A stretch of DNA of 64,000 bases from Massilia sp. Root418 (lineage in GTDB: Bacteria > Pseudomonadota > Gammaproteobacteria > Burkholderiales > Burkholderiaceae_D). Below the pieces are notes generated by a model. That model searched no databases, had not been told where the DNA came from, and saw only the letters and a program-made list of their open reading frames with translations. The number at the start of each line of letters is the position of its first letter. Positions within the stretch are counted from its first letter, which is position 1. Positions 23,833-32,301 of this stretch are shown here, piece after piece. Location: positions 580,706 through 644,705 of the forward strand of contig NZ_LMEC01000020.1 in NCBI RefSeq assembly GCF_001425265.1, given 5' to 3'. The position numbers were made by a program, and so were the translations under genes.

Positions 23833-25461
23833 CTAAACAGCCTGCGCCTGCAGCCGCTTCACTCCTTGCACAAACCTGGCCAAGGTATCGGACTGCGCGC
23901 CGCGCGGCAGCATGGCCTCGATCAGCTGGAACCGTCCGCGCGTGTCCAGCGCCCGGTCCAGCGCTGCCTTCAGCTGTCCGCGCGTCTCCACCCGATACCC
24001 ATCCCCGCCCAGCGCCGCCGCCATGTCGGCAAAGCGCCAGTCGCTCAGATCGTTGTACCGCGCCTCAGGCTGGAAGGCGCGCAGCATCTCCCAGCCGCAG
24101 TTGTTCAAGACGATCACCACCGGATCCCAGCCGTAGCGCCGGCAATTACCCAGCTCCCAGCCCGTCATCTGGAAGGCCCCGTCGCCCACCAGGATCAGTG
24201 GCCGCCGCCCGGTGGACGCCTGCAGCCCCAGCCCGGCCGGCACGCCGTAGCCCATGGTGGCGTAGTAGCCTGGCGCCAGCAGCCCGCCGCCGTCGATATC
24301 GAGCGCGGTGAAGAAGCAGTCGCCGATGTCGGAAACGATGGGCATCGGGCCGCCAACGGCCAGCGCATCATTGACCGCGCGCGCGATGTCCATCGGCGCC
24401 ACCGGGCCGCCGTCGGCGCGCAGCTCGCGCGGATAGCGCACCGCCTTGTGCGGCGGCGCCTGCGCAGCAAGCGCCTCTCCCGCAGCCAGCAGGGCATCCA
24501 CCAGCGCCTCCAGCGGAATATCCGGGTAGACGTGGTGGCCCAGCGCCACCTGCCCGTCCAGCGCCTGTATGCTGCCGCGCATGTCGATCTTGCGCGCCGA
24601 CACACCGAAGTTGGTGTCGGACAGCAGTACGCCCAGCATCAACAGTGCATCGGCCTCCTCCACCGCGCGGGTGACTTCCGGATCGCCCGCCACACCGAGA
24701 TAAGTGCCCAGCAGCGGGGCATCCTCGTCCGCCAGCAGGCCGCGCCCCATGATGGTGGTGGCCACCGGCACGCGCAGCAGCCGCGCCAGGCGCGCCACCT
24801 TGTGCTCGATGCCGTAGCGGCGGATCTCGATACCGACCAGCAGCAAGGGACGCTGCGCTTCGGCCAGCCGGCGCAGCACCTCGGCGGCGCAGGCGCGCAC
24901 GGCGTCCGGATGGGCGGCGGGCGGCGGCAACATGGGAACCGGCGCGCACGGCACTGCCACCATGTCGCGCGGCAGTTCAATGTAGACGGGCCGCGACTGC
25001 GCCAGGCAGTTGGCCAATGCGCGCGCGATCAGCGCCGGGGCCTCGGCGGCATTATCCAGCACCACCTGGTCGCAGGTGATCTCGCGGAAAATCGCCAGCT
25101 GCGAATCGAGGCTGCGGGCCTGGTGGTGCAGCAGGAAGCCGTTGCCGCGCTCGCGCGCGCCCGGCGCGCCGGAGATGACCACCAGCGGCACCTTCTCGGC
25201 GTAGGACGCGGCCACGGCGTTGACCATGTTGAGCGCGCCAGCGCCGTAGGTGACTACCGCCACGCCCAGGCCGCCGCCGTAGCGCGCGGCGGCGTCAGCG
25301 GCGAAGCCCACGCCCGGTTCGTGGCTGAGGGTGTACAGCGGCAGCGTGGCCGTCTGTTCGGCTTGCTGGAAGAATGGCAGCACAAAGTCGCCCGGCAGGC
25401 CGAACAGCTCGCGCGCGCCGTGCGCCTTGAGCGCGCGCAGCAGGGAAGTGGAAAGGTTCAT
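23833..25461 (-). CDS. ThDP-dependent 2-keto-acid decarboxylase (indole/phenylpyruvate decarboxylase-like)
   Basis: The 542-residue product has the three domains of the pyruvate decarboxylase family. The N-terminal glutamate-containing motif is FGLPGDFVLPFF and SHEPGVGFAADAAARY. The C-terminal ThDP/Mg motif is GDGAFQMTGWELGNCRRYGWDPVVIVLNN. It would convert a 2-oxo acid to an aldehyde and CO2, with aromatic or branched substrates most likely. It overlaps the upstream zinc-binding protein gene by 4 bp (ATGA) and follows ubiT, so it may be expressed anaerobically. Substrate cannot be set from sequence alone. Confidence 0.9.
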   Translation of the reverse strand: MNLSTSLLRALKAHGARELFGLPGDFVLPFFQQAEQTATLPLYTLSHEPGVGFAADAAARYGGGLGVAVVTYGAGALNMVNAVAASYAEKVPLVVISGAPGARERGNGFLLHHQARSLDSQLAIFREITCDQVVLDNAAEAPALIARALANCLAQSRPVYIELPRDMVAVPCAPVPMLPPPAAHPDAVRACAAEVLRRLAEAQRPLLLVGIEIRRYGIEHKVARLARLLRVPVATTIMGRGLLADEDAPLLGTYLGVAGDPEVTRAVEEADALLMLGVLLSDTNFGVSARKIDMRGSIQALDGQVALGHHVYPDIPLEALVDALLAAGEALAAQAPPHKAVRYPRELRADGGPVAPMDIARAVNDALAVGGPMPIVSDIGDCFFTALDIDGGGLLAPGYYATMGYGVPAGLGLQASTGRRPLILVGDGAFQMTGWELGNCRRYGWDPVVIVLNNCGWEMLRAFQPEARYNDLSDWRFADMAAALGGDGYRVETRGQLKAALDRALDTRGRFQLIEAMLPRGAQSDTLARFVQGVKRLQAQAV

Positions 25462-25853
25462 GTAATGGTTTCTTCAATGAGGGCGGCAGCAGGCTCCAGC
25501 ATGGCCTCGACGGCGCGCGCCACGCGCACCGCCTGCTGCGGGTCGTGGTGGGTGTGGAACTTCTTTTTCACGCCCATTTGGGGCAGCAGTACGTGGTGGG
25601 TAGGTTCCACGCCTTGCTGCGCCAGGCAATGGCGCACGCAAGCGAGCGCGCAGCCGTCGATGGCAATGATGACGCGGCCGGACCTGGCCAGCCGCACCAG
25701 CGGGCCCACGCCGCCTCCGACGCCGGCGATGCAGGACATTTCCGCGCTGCCCCTGCTGTCCAGTTCGAGCGCGGCGGCATTGGCCGTCTGCGCCGCGCTG
25801 GAACAGCCGGAACACGAATACACCAGCGGCAGCGCCGCGTCTTTGTGGCTCAT
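25458..25853 (-). CDS. DGC-domain putative zinc-binding protein
   Basis: The 131-residue product has Cys-rich motifs CSGCSSAAQTANAAA, MSCIAGVGGGVGPLV and the signature IDGCALACVRHCLAQQGV that names the DGC family (DUF1847-like). These cysteines likely bind a metal. The function is unknown; such genes often neighbour redox and anaerobic genes. It lies in the ubiUVT run, 43 bp after ubiT, and is translationally coupled to the decarboxylase gene. Confidence 0.85.
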   Translation of the reverse strand: MSHKDAALPLVYSCSGCSSAAQTANAAALELDSRGSAEMSCIAGVGGGVGPLVRLARSGRVIIAIDGCALACVRHCLAQQGVEPTHHVLLPQMGVKKKFHTHHDPQQAVRVARAVEAMLEPAAALIEETIT

Positions 25854-25896
25854 GATGCCCTCCTAGTTAATGTTGTCCAGGCTAAGGTTGTCCAGG

Positions 25897-26463
25897 CTAA
25901 GGTTGACCGGTCTTTCCCCGCCTGCCCAGGTTGCGCAGCCAGGCCAGCACGGCCTGGCGCGCCGCCTCCGGCAGCGGCGTGTCGATCGCATCCAGCGTGT
26001 TCTTCACCAGCAGGCCCAGTTCCGTGTCGCCCGACATGGACAGGCGGCGGCTGAAGAACAGGGTGTCCGGGTCTTCTTCGCGCCGCGCCAGCGCCAGCAG
26101 GTCGCGCGCGCTGGCGGCAATCTCCAGGTCGGCGGCGGCGCCACGCGGCAGGCCGGCGAAACGTTCGCCGCGCCATTCATAGTCGAACGACAGCGCCGCG
26201 TCGCTGACGGTGAGGCGCAGGCGTCGGCCCAGCAGGCTGGCGCGCACGTCGTCCGGCAAGTAGGGCCGCAACGCCAGGTTGAGCGCGGCGGCGAACAGCA
26301 GGGAACCGGGCAGCGGGGGCAGCTTGCCCAGCACGGCGGCCAGGCCGGGCGGCAGCAGTGCCGCAGCGGATGGCGGCGGCAGGCTGCCGGCACGGCCGCC
26401 AGGGGCCCCATGCCCGCCGTGGCTCCCGTCGTTCGCATGCCTGGTGTGGTTCATTCCGCTCAT
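25897..26463 (-). CDS. ubiT: UbiT, SCP2-domain lipid-binding protein of anaerobic ubiquinone synthesis
   Basis: The 188-residue product has a Gly/Pro-rich N terminus and an SCP2 (sterol carrier) domain (LRPYLPDDVRASLLGRRLRLTVSDAALSFDYEWRG to LGLLVKNTLDAIDTP). Its ATG overlaps the ubiV stop. The three-gene set ubiU-ubiV-ubiT is the known O2-independent ubiquinone pathway, in which UbiT binds isoprenoid intermediates. This fits anaerobic respiration in a ubiquinone-using betaproteobacterium. Confidence 0.92.
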   Translation of the reverse strand: MSGMNHTRHANDGSHGGHGAPGGRAGSLPPPSAAALLPPGLAAVLGKLPPLPGSLLFAAALNLALRPYLPDDVRASLLGRRLRLTVSDAALSFDYEWRGERFAGLPRGAAADLEIAASARDLLALARREEDPDTLFFSRRLSMSGDTELGLLVKNTLDAIDTPLPEAARQAVLAWLRNLGRRGKTGQP

Positions 26464-27365
26464 GCCGCCTCCCCGTAGTGCTGGGCCAGGCCCGGTTCGC
26501 CGTGCCAGTAGCCGTTGCAGGCCGCGCCGGCAGCCAGCGGCAGCAGACTGCCCTGCGCCGGCTCGGCACCGCGCCGCAGCGCGTCGAAGGCCGCCAGCAC
26601 GCCCGCCGTGCCTTGCGACTGGGGACTGATGCGCAGCACGTCCACGCCCATGGCTCCCAGTTCGCCGACCTCGCCGGCCAGGCTGTAGTGCTGCGCCGAC
26701 TGCGTCTGCGTGCCGTTCAGCACCAGGAAAGGCTGCTGCTCGCGCGTGTGCATCAGCAGGCCATCCGGATGTTCCAGGCAGCTGAACTGGCAGTTATCCT
26801 TGGGCAGGTTGCGGTTGCGCGCCGTGAAGCAGCGCGCCGAGAACGCCAGCGGCATGCGGCCGTAGGCGAACACCTCGGTCTGCATGCCTTTCGGGCGGCC
26901 CTGCTGCATGGGCGCCAGCCCGGCGCGGCCCATCTCCAGCGGCATTACCCAGCGCCGCGCGCCCAGGCCATGCAGCAGTGCCAGCGTGGGCACGTTGTAG
27001 ATGTTGAGCTGCGGCCCGGCCACAAAGCCGCAGGCCGGCGCGCCCTCGCACGACAGCAGGTTGACCGCGCCCATGTCGCCCGCCTCCACCTGGTAGTGGC
27101 CGTTGGCGGCGATGCGGCGCAGCGCCGCCACGTCCGCGCTCGATTCGAGCAGGGCCAGCGTGGACAGCACCACTTCCTTGCCGGCCGCTTCCAGCATGGC
27201 GGCAATAGCCAGCCAGTCGGCCAGGCGCAGCTCGTGGCGGCGCGAACACACGGTTTCGCCCAGGTAGACTATGTCCGCCGGGCCGGCGGCCACCTCCTCG
27301 TAGAAGGCCTGCACGGTGTTCTTGGGCCAGTAGTACAGCAGCGGCCCGAGTGCCAGTTTCAGCAT
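26460..27365 (-). CDS. ubiV: UbiV, U32-family subunit of the O2-independent ubiquinone hydroxylase
   Basis: The 301-residue product belongs to the peptidase U32-like family. The cluster cysteines expected for UbiV are seen in GETVCSRRHEL and in ARCFTARNRNLPKDNCQFSCLEH. It starts MLKLALGPLLYYWPKNTVQAFY. It partners with UbiU to hydroxylate the ubiquinone ring without oxygen, using prephenate as oxygen donor in E. coli. It lies 10 bp after ubiU and overlaps ubiT. Confidence 0.94.
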   Translation of the reverse strand: MLKLALGPLLYYWPKNTVQAFYEEVAAGPADIVYLGETVCSRRHELRLADWLAIAAMLEAAGKEVVLSTLALLESSADVAALRRIAANGHYQVEAGDMGAVNLLSCEGAPACGFVAGPQLNIYNVPTLALLHGLGARRWVMPLEMGRAGLAPMQQGRPKGMQTEVFAYGRMPLAFSARCFTARNRNLPKDNCQFSCLEHPDGLLMHTREQQPFLVLNGTQTQSAQHYSLAGEVGELGAMGVDVLRISPQSQGTAGVLAAFDALRRGAEPAQGSLLPLAAGAACNGYWHGEPGLAQHYGEAA

Positions 27366-27375
27366 GATGTTCCTT

Positions 27376-28407
27376 TCATTTCCATGCGCGGTGGTAGGCG
27401 CCCAGCGTGTGCTGCTGGCCCTCCGCCACCTTGTTCAGTTCCGCCATCCAGGCCGGCTTGACCGCGTAGCGCGCCGACGGCGCGCTGCACTGGTCGATCG
27501 CTTCGCGCCACACGCGCGTCACCTGGGCCACGTAAGCGGGACTGCGCTGGCGTCCCTCGATCTTCACCGCGCGCACGCCCATGTCCAGCAGCTTGGGCAG
27601 CAGCTCCAGCGTATTCAGGCTGGTGGGCTCCTCGACGGCGTAGTAGGTTTCGCCCTCCACGTCGAAGCGTCCCTTGCACAGCGTGGGGTAGCTGGCGTTT
27701 TCGCCATCCCGGTAGCGGTCGATCAGCACGCCGTTCAGGCGGGCGTCCAGCCCCTGCGGCGATGGCTGCCAGCGCACCGCCTTGGCCGGTGAGCACACGC
27801 CGTGCGTGTTGGGCGACTCGCCCGTGACGTAGGAGGACAGCGCGCAGCGCCCTTCCACCATCACGCACAGGCTGCCGAAGCCGAACACTTCGATCTCAAC
27901 GCCGGTATTGGCGATCACGTGCTCCACCTGCGCCAGCGACAGCACGCGCGGCAACACAGCGCGCGCCACGCCGAACTGGCGCTGGTAGAAGTTGATGGCC
28001 TCGGCGTTGGTGGCCGAGCCTTGCACCGACAGGTGCAGGCGCAGGCCGGGATAATGATCGGCGGCGTAGCGCATCAGGCCCGGATCGGCCAGGATCACCG
28101 CGTCGATGCCCGCTTGCGCCGCGCGCGCGATGGCGCTGCGCCACAGGTCCGTGGACGATGGCTGCGGATAAGTGTTCAGCGCCAGGAGCACCTTGCGCCC
28201 GCGCTGGTGCGCGTAATCGATGCCCCGGGCGATGGCGGCGTCGTCGAAATTGAGGCCGGCGAAGTTGCGCGCGTTGGTGGCGTCGCGGAAGCCGAGGTAG
28301 ACGCAGTCGGCGCCGTTGTCGACGGCCGCTTTCAGCGCCGGCAGGCTGCCCGCCGGGCAAACCAGCTCAATGCCTGGCGCGGCATCGGGTGTTGCAGTAA
28401 GACTCAT
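27376..28407 (-). CDS. ubiU: UbiU, U32-family subunit of the O2-independent ubiquinone hydroxylase
   Basis: The 343-residue product has the U32 hallmark N terminus ELVCPAGSLPALKAAVDNGADCVYLGFRD and downstream conserved cysteines (CVMVEGRCALSSYVTGESPNTHGVCSPAK, then CKGRFDVEGETYYAVEEP). It leads the ubiUVT run and is divergent from a DUF2249 gene. A perfect FNR box lies 81 bp upstream of its start, consistent with anaerobic induction. Confidence 0.94.
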   Translation of the reverse strand: MSLTATPDAAPGIELVCPAGSLPALKAAVDNGADCVYLGFRDATNARNFAGLNFDDAAIARGIDYAHQRGRKVLLALNTYPQPSSTDLWRSAIARAAQAGIDAVILADPGLMRYAADHYPGLRLHLSVQGSATNAEAINFYQRQFGVARAVLPRVLSLAQVEHVIANTGVEIEVFGFGSLCVMVEGRCALSSYVTGESPNTHGVCSPAKAVRWQPSPQGLDARLNGVLIDRYRDGENASYPTLCKGRFDVEGETYYAVEEPTSLNTLELLPKLLDMGVRAVKIEGRQRSPAYVAQVTRVWREAIDQCSAPSARYAVKPAWMAELNKVAEGQQHTLGAYHRAWK

Positions 28408-28487
28408 GGTGTTCGCTTTACGTCAGTGGAGAAACCGGCAGCAAGCCGGTGCTGCCGCACTGTAACGCGGGGGCAAGGCGGCAATCC

Positions 28488-28501
28488 TTGATCTGAATCA
28501 A
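28488..28501. promoter_or_regulatory. Perfect FNR/Dnr box (TTGATCTGAATCAA) between ubiU and DUF2249
   Basis: Both TTGAT/ATCAA half-sites are exact with a 4-bp spacer. The box is 81 bp upstream of ubiU (minus) and 59 bp upstream of the plus-strand DUF2249 gene, so one site may serve both directions. Confidence 0.8.
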
Positions 28502-28559
28502 GGAAGGACGAGTTGCGGGAATGTGACAATCGGAGCACTCACTCAAGCGGAAGAAAGCC

Positions 28560-28820
28560 ATGAACGTCAATCAGAAATCCCCCTCGTCTTCCCCATCCTG
28601 CCGCGCCGTGCAGATCGACGTGCGCGGCCTGCCGCCGCCCGAGCCGATGCAGCACATCATGGACGCGCTGGACCTGCTGGCGCGCGGCGACGTGCTGCAC
28701 GTCGCCATGGACCGCGAACCGCACCCGCTGTTCGGCATCCTGGAGCGCGACGGCTATACGCACCACGGCGAATGGACGGACGACGGCTACGCGCTGCGCA
28801 TCTGGCAAGCGGCTGCCTGA
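28560..28820 (+). CDS. DUF2249-family small protein (second copy)
   Basis: The 86-residue ORF contains IDVRGLPPPEPMQHIMDALDLLARGDVLHVAMDREPHPLFGILERDGYTHHGEW, the DUF2249 pattern with the central pro-rich loop. It starts 59 bp after a perfect FNR box and is followed 12 bp later by a membrane-protein gene. It is paralogous in family, not closely in sequence, to the copy at 19907. Confidence 0.85.
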   Translation: MNVNQKSPSSSPSCRAVQIDVRGLPPPEPMQHIMDALDLLARGDVLHVAMDREPHPLFGILERDGYTHHGEWTDDGYALRIWQAAA

Positions 28821-28832
28821 GGGAGCTTGTCC

Positions 28833-30143
28833 ATGCAACGGGCCCTGAATTTCGACCACAATCCCTCGCTGTCCCTGCCCTTGCGCTATTTGCTGTGCGC
28901 GCCGCTGTTCGCGGCGCTGGCCGCCGCCACCCTGCTGTGGCAGGGCGAAGCGGCGTTCGCCAGCCGCTGGACACCCGGCATGCTGGCTGCCACCCATCTG
29001 CTTACGCTGGGCTGCGTCAGCATGGCCATCATCGGCGCGCTGCTGCAACTGCTGCCGGCGGTGGCGGGCATCGGCCTGCCGCGATCGAAGGGCCGCACCG
29101 TGCATGCCGGCCTGTGCGCAGGCACGCTGCTGCTGGCGGCGGGCTTCCTGTCCGGCCAGCCGGCGGTGTTCGCGCTGGCCATGGCGCTGCTGCTGCCCTC
29201 CCTGTTGCTGATGCTGGCGCGCTGCGCGGTCGGGCTGTGGCAGCAGCACGCGCCCGGCGCCGGCACCATGATGGCCGCTGTCCGCGTATCGCTGGCGGCG
29301 CTGGCCGTGACCATCGTGCTGGGGGCGCTGATCGGCAGCCAGTTCGCCTGGCCGGGCGCCTCCATGCTCCGCCTGCCCATGCTGCCCTTGACCGACATGC
29401 ACGCCATGTGGGGCATGCTGGGCTGGGGCGGATTGATGATCATCGGCGTGGCCTACCAGGTGGTGCCGATGTTCCAGGTGACGGAAACCTATCCGGCCTG
29501 GCTCACGCGCGGGCTGACCACCTGGCTGTTCCTGCTGCTGGTGGCGGTGTCCATTGCCAGCCGGCTGGATGAGACGCCGGCGCACCACTTCACGCAAGCG
29601 GGCATGGCGCTGGGCGCGGCGGGCTACGGCTTGTTCGCCGCCGTTACCATTGCGCTGCTGCTGCGCCGCAAGCGGCCGCGCCATGAACCGGCCACGCTGT
29701 TCTGGTACACATCGGCAGGGAGCCTGCTGGCCGCATGCCTGCTGGTGCTGCTGCCGTGGAGTGCGGCCGATACCGCGCTGCCGCTGGCGCTGGGAACGCT
29801 GCTGCTGGGCGGCTTCGCGCTGTCGGTCATCAATGGCATGCTGTACCAGATCGTGCCCTTCCTGCTGTGGTATCACCTGCAGCACAACGTGCCGGGCGGC
29901 TGCCGCTCGGTGCCGGGCGTGCGCAAGATCGTTCCCGAGGCATGGGGCCAGCGCCAGTTCTGCCTGCACCTGGCGGCGCTCGCGCTGCTGCTCGCGGCCT
30001 GCCACCGGCCGGAGCTGCTGGCGCGGCCGGCTGCCGGCGTGATGCTGGCATCCTGCCTGGCGCTGATCTTCAATCTTGGCTACGCACTGCGCCTGTACTG
30101 GCGCCTGCGCGGCGCCATGCCGGAAGGCGCACTGGCGGCCTAG
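28833..30143 (+). CDS. Polytopic membrane protein of denitrification clusters (function unknown)
   Basis: With ATG 28833 (AGGGAG upstream) the product has 436 residues and about twelve hydrophobic helices. Conserved-looking histidines fall in helices: ATHLLTLGCVSMAIIGALLQLLPAVAG, DMHAMWGMLGWGGLMIIGVAYQVVPMFQV and LLWYHLQHN. The spacing recalls NnrS or heme-copper-oxidase subunit I-like proteins, but I cannot assign it firmly to either. It is coupled to DUF2249 behind an FNR box and faces the nos operon, so a role in NO or electron handling is inferred. A TTG at 28827 is an alternative start. Confidence 0.75.
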   Translation: MQRALNFDHNPSLSLPLRYLLCAPLFAALAAATLLWQGEAAFASRWTPGMLAATHLLTLGCVSMAIIGALLQLLPAVAGIGLPRSKGRTVHAGLCAGTLLLAAGFLSGQPAVFALAMALLLPSLLLMLARCAVGLWQQHAPGAGTMMAAVRVSLAALAVTIVLGALIGSQFAWPGASMLRLPMLPLTDMHAMWGMLGWGGLMIIGVAYQVVPMFQVTETYPAWLTRGLTTWLFLLLVAVSIASRLDETPAHHFTQAGMALGAAGYGLFAAVTIALLLRRKRPRHEPATLFWYTSAGSLLAACLLVLLPWSAADTALPLALGTLLLGGFALSVINGMLYQIVPFLLWYHLQHNVPGGCRSVPGVRKIVPEAWGQRQFCLHLAALALLLAACHRPELLARPAAGVMLASCLALIFNLGYALRLYWRLRGAMPEGALAA

Positions 30144-30186
30144 CGCGGCTCCCGCCGGGACGCGACGCTGGCCCGGGGCATGCGTC

Positions 30187-30205
30187 GCCGGGAATTTCCC
30201 CCGGC
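30187..30205. terminator. Possible bidirectional terminator hairpin
   Basis: GCCGGG and CCCGGC arms enclose a 7-base AT-rich loop between convergent genes ending at 30143 and 30220. No long U-tract follows on either side. Confidence 0.35.
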
Positions 30206-30219
30206 TTCGTGCTTCCGCC

Positions 30220-31317
30220 TCATGCGCGGCCTGAAAGCCTGTTTCGCATGGCAGCCGTCATGGCCACGCCGCCTTCACCTTCGACCAGCAAGGCCTGCGG
30301 CAGCGCCAGCCGCCCCGCCATGCTCTGCCACCTTGCCGCGCCAACGATGAACAGCGGCTTGCTGTTGCCGTCCGAGCGCAAGCCCGCGTCCGCCCCGCCG
30401 CTGGCCAGCACCGTCACGGACGCGGTGCCCAGGGCCGGCATGCCGGTGCGGGGATCGATGATGTGCGGGCGGCGCTGGCCGCCTTCCATCACGTAGCGTT
30501 CGTAGTCGCCGCTGGTGCCGATGGCTTCGTTGTCGCGCAGGCCGATGGTGGCCAGCGTGGCGGCGGCGCGCGGGTCGCGGATGCCGACCTGCCACGGCAT
30601 GCCGCCCGGCTGGCCTATCGCCAGCACGTTGCCGCCGATGTTCACCAGCGCGGCCGGAACCCGCGCGGCACGCAGGATGGCGCCGGCGCGGTCCAGCGCA
30701 TAGCCCTTGGCGTAGCCGCCCAGGTCCAGCCGCACGGCCGGATTGACGCTGGCGATGCGGCCGCCGTTAAAGCGCAGGTCCGACAGGCGCGGATTGGCCG
30801 CGACCCAGTGGCGCAACTCGGCGCGGTCCGGAGAGGCCCTGCCGGCGCCGCCCTGGAAACCCCACAGCCGCAACAAGTGCCCGATGGCGGGATTGAACAG
30901 GTGCTCCGAACGCTCGGCCAGCAGCGCCGCCGATTGCAGCAGCGCGGCCATCTCGGCGTCCGCATGAAAGGGCTGGCCGCGCGCGATGCTTGCGTTCAGC
31001 TCCGTCAGCATGCCGGGCTGCCAGGCGTGGAACTTGTGGTGCAGGCGGTCGAATTCGGCCAGCACGGCCTCGCCCAGTTCGTGTGCGCGCTGCGCGGAAG
31101 CGTCATGGATGGTGATGCCGACCGTGGTGCCGAAGACGTGGCCCCGGGTGTGGTGGTTGCGCGGCCCGCCGCCGCACGCGGCCAGCCCGGCCGGCATGGC
31201 GACGGCGGTGGCGGCGGCGGAAAGCATGCGCAGCGCGGCACGCCTGCCTGTGTCCGCGCTGTGCGCGGCGGCGGGCGATAACCGGCGCGGCGCCGCGTTG
31301 TCCGAAAGTGTGTTCAT
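30220..31317 (-). CDS. apbE: FAD:protein FMN transferase, NosX/ApbE type
   Basis: The 365-residue product has a Tat/lipoprotein-like N terminus (GRRAALRML, then LAACGGG). It then has the ApbE pattern: FGTTVGITIHDAS, LNASIARGQPF, RLDLGGYAKGYALDRAGAILRA and GTSGDYERYVMEGGQRRPHIIDPRTGMP. It attaches FMN covalently to periplasmic flavoproteins; the likely client here is NosR, which has the threonine acceptor motif. It is the last gene of the nos run, 70 bp after a small cytochrome c gene. Confidence 0.93.
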   Translation of the reverse strand: MNTLSDNAAPRRLSPAAAHSADTGRRAALRMLSAAATAVAMPAGLAACGGGPRNHHTRGHVFGTTVGITIHDASAQRAHELGEAVLAEFDRLHHKFHAWQPGMLTELNASIARGQPFHADAEMAALLQSAALLAERSEHLFNPAIGHLLRLWGFQGGAGRASPDRAELRHWVAANPRLSDLRFNGGRIASVNPAVRLDLGGYAKGYALDRAGAILRAARVPAALVNIGGNVLAIGQPGGMPWQVGIRDPRAAATLATIGLRDNEAIGTSGDYERYVMEGGQRRPHIIDPRTGMPALGTASVTVLASGGADAGLRSDGNSKPLFIVGAARWQSMAGRLALPQALLVEGEGGVAMTAAMRNRLSGRA

Positions 31318-31387
31318 GGCCGTCCTTTCCGGCGGCGGCGCGGATGGGACGCGGTCCGTTTCTTCCGTGCCGCCCTGCCCTGTGTTG

Positions 31388-31693
31388 CTAGTTGCTCTTG
31401 GCTGTCATGAAATCGACAGCCGCCTTGACTTCATCATCCTTGAGCGCGGGGTTGCCGCCGCGCGGCGGCATCATCTTCACGCCGTTCAGGGCGCTGGCGT
31501 ACAAGGCCGGCTTGCCCTTGGCGATACGCGGCTTCCAGCCGGCCTTGTCACCGGTCTTGGGGGCGCCCAGCACGCCTGCGCCGTGGCAGGCCAGGCAGGT
31601 GGCGGTATAGATCTTTTCTCCGTTCACGGGTGCGGCGGCGGCGCTGCCTGCGCACAGCGCGAGCAGCAGGATGGCGGTTTGGCGATATGTCAT
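31388..31693 (-). CDS. Small periplasmic c-type cytochrome (c5-like) of the nos cluster
   Basis: The 101-residue product has a signal peptide (LLLALCAGSAAAAP) and one heme-binding CLACH motif with a distal Met in GVKMMPPRGGNPAL, the class I c5-like pattern. It lies between nosL and apbE. It could donate electrons to NosZ. No downstream CuA partner other than NosZ is evident here. Confidence 0.92.
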   Translation of the reverse strand: MTYRQTAILLLALCAGSAAAAPVNGEKIYTATCLACHGAGVLGAPKTGDKAGWKPRIAKGKPALYASALNGVKMMPPRGGNPALKDDEVKAAVDFMTAKSN

Positions 31694-31722
31694 GATGCTT
31701 CCTTCTTGGTGGTAAAAACTGT

Positions 31723-32301
31723 TCAGTGCATGCCGTGGTCATGCGCGGCGCCGCCGCCCATGCGCAGCATGCCGCTGTCAACCTGGTCGAAACGCAGCAC
31801 CTTGCCGCCCTCGACGGCGGCAAAGGCGCGCGCCGCGTCGGCCGAGGCGAACGGGATGATGGTGGGGCCCATGGAACCGGCACGGCGGCTGCCCGCCACG
31901 TACCAGGCCTCGCGCGCAGGGATCCAGTGGCCGACGGGGCGCTTCCAGACCGCGCGGCCCATGTCCTGCACGTACAGCCCGGCCACGGGACGGCGCTGGT
32001 CCGGCGTCAGCACGGCGCCGAACAGTTCCATGACGTCGCAGAAGTAGTCGGTCTTGCCGTCGCCGTAGCGGATCTGCGCCTTGGAGGCGGGATAGTCCTT
32101 CAGGACCATGCCGTCCAGCGCGCAGGCGGCATCGTCGCCCGGCTCCAGCGCGGCCAGCTTGCCGATGCCCTGGCTGCAGGCGGCCAGCAGCAGGACGGCG
32201 GCCCAGCCGCCCAGGCGCAGCCGGCGCAGGCGCGGCGGCGCGCAGGCCGCGGCGGCGGTGGAGATAGGGGTTAAGGTGGCAACTGAGTTGGTCGGGTTCA
32301 T
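31723..32301 (-). CDS. nosL: NosL copper-chaperone lipoprotein
   Basis: The start at 32301 (MNPTNSVATLTPIS) gives 192 residues. A lipobox (LLLAACSQG) follows an unusually long, basic N-terminal segment (PPRLRRLRLGGW). The mature domain has the NosL features CALDGMVLKDYPASKAQIRYGDG and FCDVMELF, and ends in a His/Met-rich MLRMGGGAAHDHGMH tail suited to Cu(I). It supplies copper to NosZ in the periplasm. Its ATG overlaps the nosY end by 4 bp. Confidence 0.93.
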   Translation of the reverse strand: MNPTNSVATLTPISTAAAACAPPRLRRLRLGGWAAVLLLAACSQGIGKLAALEPGDDAACALDGMVLKDYPASKAQIRYGDGKTDYFCDVMELFGAVLTPDQRRPVAGLYVQDMGRAVWKRPVGHWIPAREAWYVAGSRRAGSMGPTIIPFASADAARAFAAVEGGKVLRFDQVDSGMLRMGGGAAHDHGMH

